Origin: Cellvibrionales bacterium UBA2034
GTDB taxonomy: Bacteria; Pseudomonadota; Gammaproteobacteria; Pseudomonadales; UBA7239
Assembly (NCBI GenBank): GCA_002333095.1
Contig: DDBK01000037.1
Coordinates: 8,154-17,449, forward strand
Length of the DNA stretch: 9,296 nucleotides
Reading direction: 5' to 3'
Positions 6,373-9,296 of the stretch are shown piece by piece. The number at the start of each line of letters is the position of its first letter. Position 1 is the first letter of the stretch. The notes under the pieces are model-generated. The model was not told where the DNA came from. It saw nothing but the letters and a program-made list of their open reading frames with translations, and ran no database searches. A program made the position numbers and the translations under genes.

Positions 6373-9296
6373 TTATTGTATCTGCTGCCAGGACATCCGG
6401 CCTGAGCCACCCAGCGATTCGGTTGCCCCTTTCTTCTCGGTCACAGTGATGATCGAGCTGGACGCACTGGTGCTACCCATGATCTTCTTCTCGGACTTGC
6501 CATCACCACCATCGAGGATAGAAGGCTCACTGGCCATACCGTCCAGCTGCACCGAGGTCACCTTGGTGTCAGAGGCGTCGATGTCGCCATCGTTGTCGGT
6601 ATCCAGCACCTTGTCGTCCAGCATACTGCCATCCAGTGCATCCAGCTCATTGAGCCAGCTGGTACCGTTGGAAATACACTTGTCACCGCCAGACGGCACG
6701 ATGGACACAAAGATCAGGCGACTACCCGACAACACCGGCGTACTGATTACCCGCTCGCCCTGTTTGGCACCGTTGACGGTCAGGTCGATATACCAGCCCT
6801 GTTTGGTGGTGTAGTCCACCACATTTGTCGAGCCGGTACGCAATCCACCCGTAGTGGTGAACGTTTGCACCTGCAAGCTGCCGCGCGTCATGTTAGTGGT
6901 GCCATCGTCCAGTATTGCGTAGAAGGAATCGATTTGCGGCACAGACGATACTTTGTAGTCCTTATCGACATTCTCGAAGTATTTACCGGTACCGAAATAC
7001 ACCAGGTTACCCAGGCTGGCAGGGTGCTTACCGATACGGAGACCGCCCGTGATGGATTGTGTGAGGCCACCGGAATCCTTGGCTGTGAACAGTTTGGTAC
7101 CTGATGGCCAGCCACCGCCGCCCACATAGAACTTCCAGATATTGCCTTTCATGTCACCGGCGTAGATGTACTCCGCTGTGCGCTCGTTATCCTGCGACAC
7201 CGCCACCGTCATCATGCCGTTCGGGCTAGCGGCTGAGTCACCGTTAGACACCGTCAGCTCATGGTAATCCGAGGCGTTGGTCAAGCTGACTACGAACACG
7301 CTGGCTTTGTCACCATTGCTGTCTGTGCCATTCGGGAACACGGCATACCACTTGTTGTTGCTGAAGCGGGCAATGGTAGGCTTGCCGTAGCTGTAGCCCA
7401 GGTTCGGGTTAGTGAACTCCCACTTGATATCGCTGGGACCGAAGCTGGCGTCCGATGCATCAATGGCGTACACACTGCGGCCACCGGCACCCAGGCCGCC
7501 GACGAAGAAGGCTTTCCAGCTGCTGCCGATAAACGCATCACTGGTGGTGCCCGCGCCGTCCACGAAGAAGCGGTGGTCATACGTCGATTGAGTGAGGTTA
7601 TACAGTTTCTTCTCTGTTTCACCCGCATCCTGCACGCCGTTGTTGTTGATGTCATCCCAGCCCTCGAATACACCGGCAGGGTAGTAGGCCATGATCTCGC
7701 TACCACTGGTAGAGTTCAGCACGTGCATCGCACCGCCGTTGGTACCGGCAAACAACATGGGCGTGGCAGTCGCTTTACGGTTAGCCAGATACGCTGCGTA
7801 AATCTCTGCACCGGTACAGCCTGTGCCCGTGGCGGTCAGGCCACTGATGGCACAACTGCCCAGATCCGAGGCTGGCAAGGTCTGGTAGCCGAAGTTCAAT
7901 GCACCTACAAACACAGGGTCCGCATTGATGATGTCACCCATCAAGCCGTTGATGGAGTGCGAACGGAAACCTGCAGGCGTGGCAATGTCGTTGCCTTTCA
8001 GCCAGTTCAGGGCATTGATATCCCCATTCAGCTTGGCAGCCTGGGTGGCACCAAGATCCGCCAGAGTGCCGAATGGCGCACCCGCATTGCTATCCACATT
8101 CCAGGTGAGCAAGGTGCCGCGCTCAGCCACCGTATCCAGTTTGGTCTTGGTGGTCCACGCAGGTGCTGCAGCAGTGTTGACCTTGCCGGTAGACGGGTTC
8201 ACCGCATAGGCTGCCACTTCACCACTCCAGTCTTCTGTGTTGAAACGCGCCTGGTAAACCAGGGTGTCTGCACCCAGCTGTTTGGAGTTGGTGGATACCG
8301 CAGACGCTGAGGCCACCAGTGCGTTGATCTTGTTGAAAATGTCACCCAGTGCAGTAGACAAGCCTTCTGGCGTGAAAGAGAACAACGCCTTGCCGGGGCC
8401 GGTACTCATCACCATGGTGCCCGCACCACCCGTCACACTGAGGCAATCCCCTGTAACGCCAGCCGCACACGTCTTGGACTTCGCTTTTGTGGTGGCCAGC
8501 TTGAAGGTATCGCCATCAATTTTGGCGGCATAGTAATAAGAGCCATTGGTGAGGCCAGATGCCGCACCCGATACCACTTGCACGTAGTCGCTGGTTACCA
8601 GGCCGTGCGCAACAATCTTCACTTTGTTGCCGGTAATGTCTGATTTAAGGGCATTCACCGAGTTCACCAGCGGCGTGCGTTTCAGCAGGTCATTTTCCAG
8701 ACCAAAACCCACGGTGAAAGTGACGATGTTCTGTTTGGCCCAGATACCACCGAATTCCGTGGTGTTGTAAGACTTGCCGCCCGTATCGGTGCCGCTTGTC
8801 TTGCAATCGGTGTCATAACCCGTCTGGGCATTCGCATCCAGCGTACCGGTATCACTGGTCGGGTCACCGTCCGTCATGACCACCGCATAGTTTTTCTGGC
8901 AACGGTACTTGATGGGGCTGGAGCCGCCAGAGAAGTAACTGTTGATGAGCGCCTGGGTCTTGGCCAGCGGCGTCGAGTTTTCAGGGTTCAGGACGCCGAT
9001 AGCACCGTCAATGGCACTGGCTGGCAAATCGCCTGCTGTCATACCCTCTGTGGTGGAGATCAACGCTGTTTTTTCAGCCACAGGGTTGCTGCCATCACCG
9101 ATGGACTGGTTCAACTCACCACCGCTGCTTGAAAAGCTGAAGAGGCCGATCTGCATCCGGGTATAGTTATCCATCACCACTTGCTGCGAGGCTTCGCGTG
9201 CCGCTTCCATACGGGTGACGTTCGGGATGATCTTGTTATCAATCGCCGGTACAAACGTATTGAGATCGGTATCGGTATTTGGAAACAGGGCACTGT
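6373..9296 (-). CDS. pilY1: Type IV pilus tip adhesin PilY1, 5' end outside window
   Basis: PilY1/PilC proteins are exported, tip-associated factors that promote pilus extension, adhesion and surface sensing. The frame stays open to the window edge, so the first ATG at 9210 is internal. About 974 residues are visible against a usual 1,100-1,400. Numbering from that ATG: residues 1-190 are the second half of a von Willebrand A domain (CQKNYAVVMTDGDPT at 104-118, FTVGFGL at 165-171). An extra module spans about 190-271, and the vWA end resumes as SFTPEGLSTALGDIF at 278-292. The C-terminal Neisseria PilC-type beta-propeller follows: VYQARFNTEDWSGEV at 318-332, LFAGTNGGAMHVLN at 486-499, WKAFFVGGLGAGGRSVYAID at 565-584, YIYAGDMKGNIWKF at 681-694, YFGTGKYF at 738-745 and GERVISTPV at 818-826. 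EF-hand-like loops lie at 520-531 and 870-881. pilE follows on the same strand. Confidence 0.95.
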   Translation of the reverse strand, partial: SALFPNTDTDLNTFVPAIDNKIIPNVTRMEAAREASQQVVMDNYTRMQIGLFSFSSSGGELNQSIGDGSNPVAEKTALISTTEGMTAGDLPASAIDGAIGVLNPENSTPLAKTQALINSYFSGGSSPIKYRCQKNYAVVMTDGDPTSDTGTLDANAQTGYDTDCKTSGTDTGGKSYNTTEFGGIWAKQNIVTFTVGFGLENDLLKRTPLVNSVNALKSDITGNKVKIVAHGLVTSDYVQVVSGAASGLTNGSYYYAAKIDGDTFKLATTKAKSKTCAAGVTGDCLSVTGGAGTMVMSTGPGKALFSFTPEGLSTALGDIFNKINALVASASAVSTNSKQLGADTLVYQARFNTEDWSGEVAAYAVNPSTGKVNTAAAPAWTTKTKLDTVAERGTLLTWNVDSNAGAPFGTLADLGATQAAKLNGDINALNWLKGNDIATPAGFRSHSINGLMGDIINADPVFVGALNFGYQTLPASDLGSCAISGLTATGTGCTGAEIYAAYLANRKATATPMLFAGTNGGAMHVLNSTSGSEIMAYYPAGVFEGWDDINNNGVQDAGETEKKLYNLTQSTYDHRFFVDGAGTTSDAFIGSSWKAFFVGGLGAGGRSVYAIDASDASFGPSDIKWEFTNPNLGYSYGKPTIARFSNNKWYAVFPNGTDSNGDKASVFVVSLTNASDYHELTVSNGDSAASPNGMMTVAVSQDNERTAEYIYAGDMKGNIWKFYVGGGGWPSGTKLFTAKDSGGLTQSITGGLRIGKHPASLGNLVYFGTGKYFENVDKDYKVSSVPQIDSFYAILDDGTTNMTRGSLQVQTFTTTGGLRTGSTNVVDYTTKQGWYIDLTVNGAKQGERVISTPVLSGSRLIFVSIVPSGGDKCISNGTSWLNELDALDGSMLDDKVLDTDNDGDIDASDTKVTSVQLDGMASEPSILDGGDGKSEKKIMGSTSASSSIITVTEKKGATESLGGSGRMSWQQIQ
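8398..8643 (-). other. FCCH-like module inserted in the PilY1 vWA domain
   Basis: Residues about 190-271 of the visible PilY1 (numbered from the ATG at 9210) read as a compact beta-rich unit. Its pattern is VKIVAHGLVTSDYVQVVSG, then LTNGSYYYAAKIDGDTFKLATT, followed by two cysteines (C248 and C256). The form I-x-x-x-HGL-x-x-x-D-x-V, then NGxYY, then IDxxTFxL resembles the FCCH-type beta-barrel modules found in phage tail and other bacterial surface proteins. It sits between the vWA beta strand FTVGFG and the last vWA helix LSTALGDIFNKI, where PilY1 proteins normally have only a short link. The exact family is an inference from pattern. Confidence 0.6.

Noticed and set aside
6317..6814. A 165-codon open frame on the plus strand over the 3' end of pilY1
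   Set aside because: Low-complexity Ser/Pro-rich translation, antisense to a clear gene, with no ribosome binding site.
7261..8310. A 349-codon open frame on the plus strand, opposite pilY1
   Set aside because: It is exactly codon-aligned antisense to pilY1, where long open frames arise simply because TTA, CTA and TCA codons are scarce. Its protein shows no recognisable motif, while the sense strand has full PilY1 motifs.
1..9296. A novel defence, mobile or biosynthetic system
   Set aside because: All coding regions belong to recognisable core metabolism or type IV pilus families. There are no transposases, integrases, toxin-antitoxin pairs, CRISPR repeats or clusters of unknown genes.

Overview
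This window looks like chromosomal DNA from a Gram-negative proteobacterium with type IV pili. The gene types and protein style (PilY1, a PilE-like minor pilin, a FimT pseudopilin, a proteobacterial-type ThiO, and a YeeN-type YebC protein) fit a betaproteobacterium best. A methylotroph-like member of the Nitrosomonadales is possible because zwf-pgl is central to the dissimilatory RuMP cycle there, but that placement is inference. Base composition is moderately GC-rich and even. There are no insertion sequences, tRNAs, rRNAs, CRISPR arrays or phage genes. Coding density is very high, and no gene-free stretch exceeds about 100 bases.

Layout from left to right. (1) 1-2055, plus strand: the 3' part of zwf (glucose-6-phosphate dehydrogenase) followed 30 bases later by pgl (6-phosphogluconolactonase). 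Together they make the oxidative entry from glucose-6-phosphate to 6-phosphogluconate, with NAD(P)H. (2) 2056-3804, minus strand: a YeeN-type YebC/TACO1 family protein whose stop codon directly abuts the pgl stop codon, and upstream of it a short-chain dehydrogenase of the retinol-dehydrogenase-like kind. (3) 3858-4121, plus strand: a small YhbQ-type GIY-YIG protein, divergent from the dehydrogenase and overlapping tail to tail by 34 bases with the next gene. (4) 4088-5179, minus strand: thiO, a glycine oxidase supplying dehydroglycine for the thiamine thiazole ring. (5) 5274-5849, plus strand: a FimT/GspH pseudopilin. (6) 5880-9296, minus strand: a PilE-like minor pilin, and upstream of it pilY1, which runs off the right edge of the window.

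The pilus genes form one functional group: PilY1 is the tip-associated adhesin and regulator of type IV pili, and the minor pilins prime assembly. Here fimT points towards pilE instead of leading a colinear fimT-pilVWXY1E operon.

The observations most worth following up are an extra FCCH-like module interrupting the von Willebrand A part of PilY1, a strong GTAG-headed REP-like hairpin between pilY1 and pilE, and several EF-hand-like calcium loops shared by PilY1 and FimT. I did not find a clearly new multi-gene system. The window is mostly ordinary core and pilus genes, with the PilY1 insertion the most unusual element.
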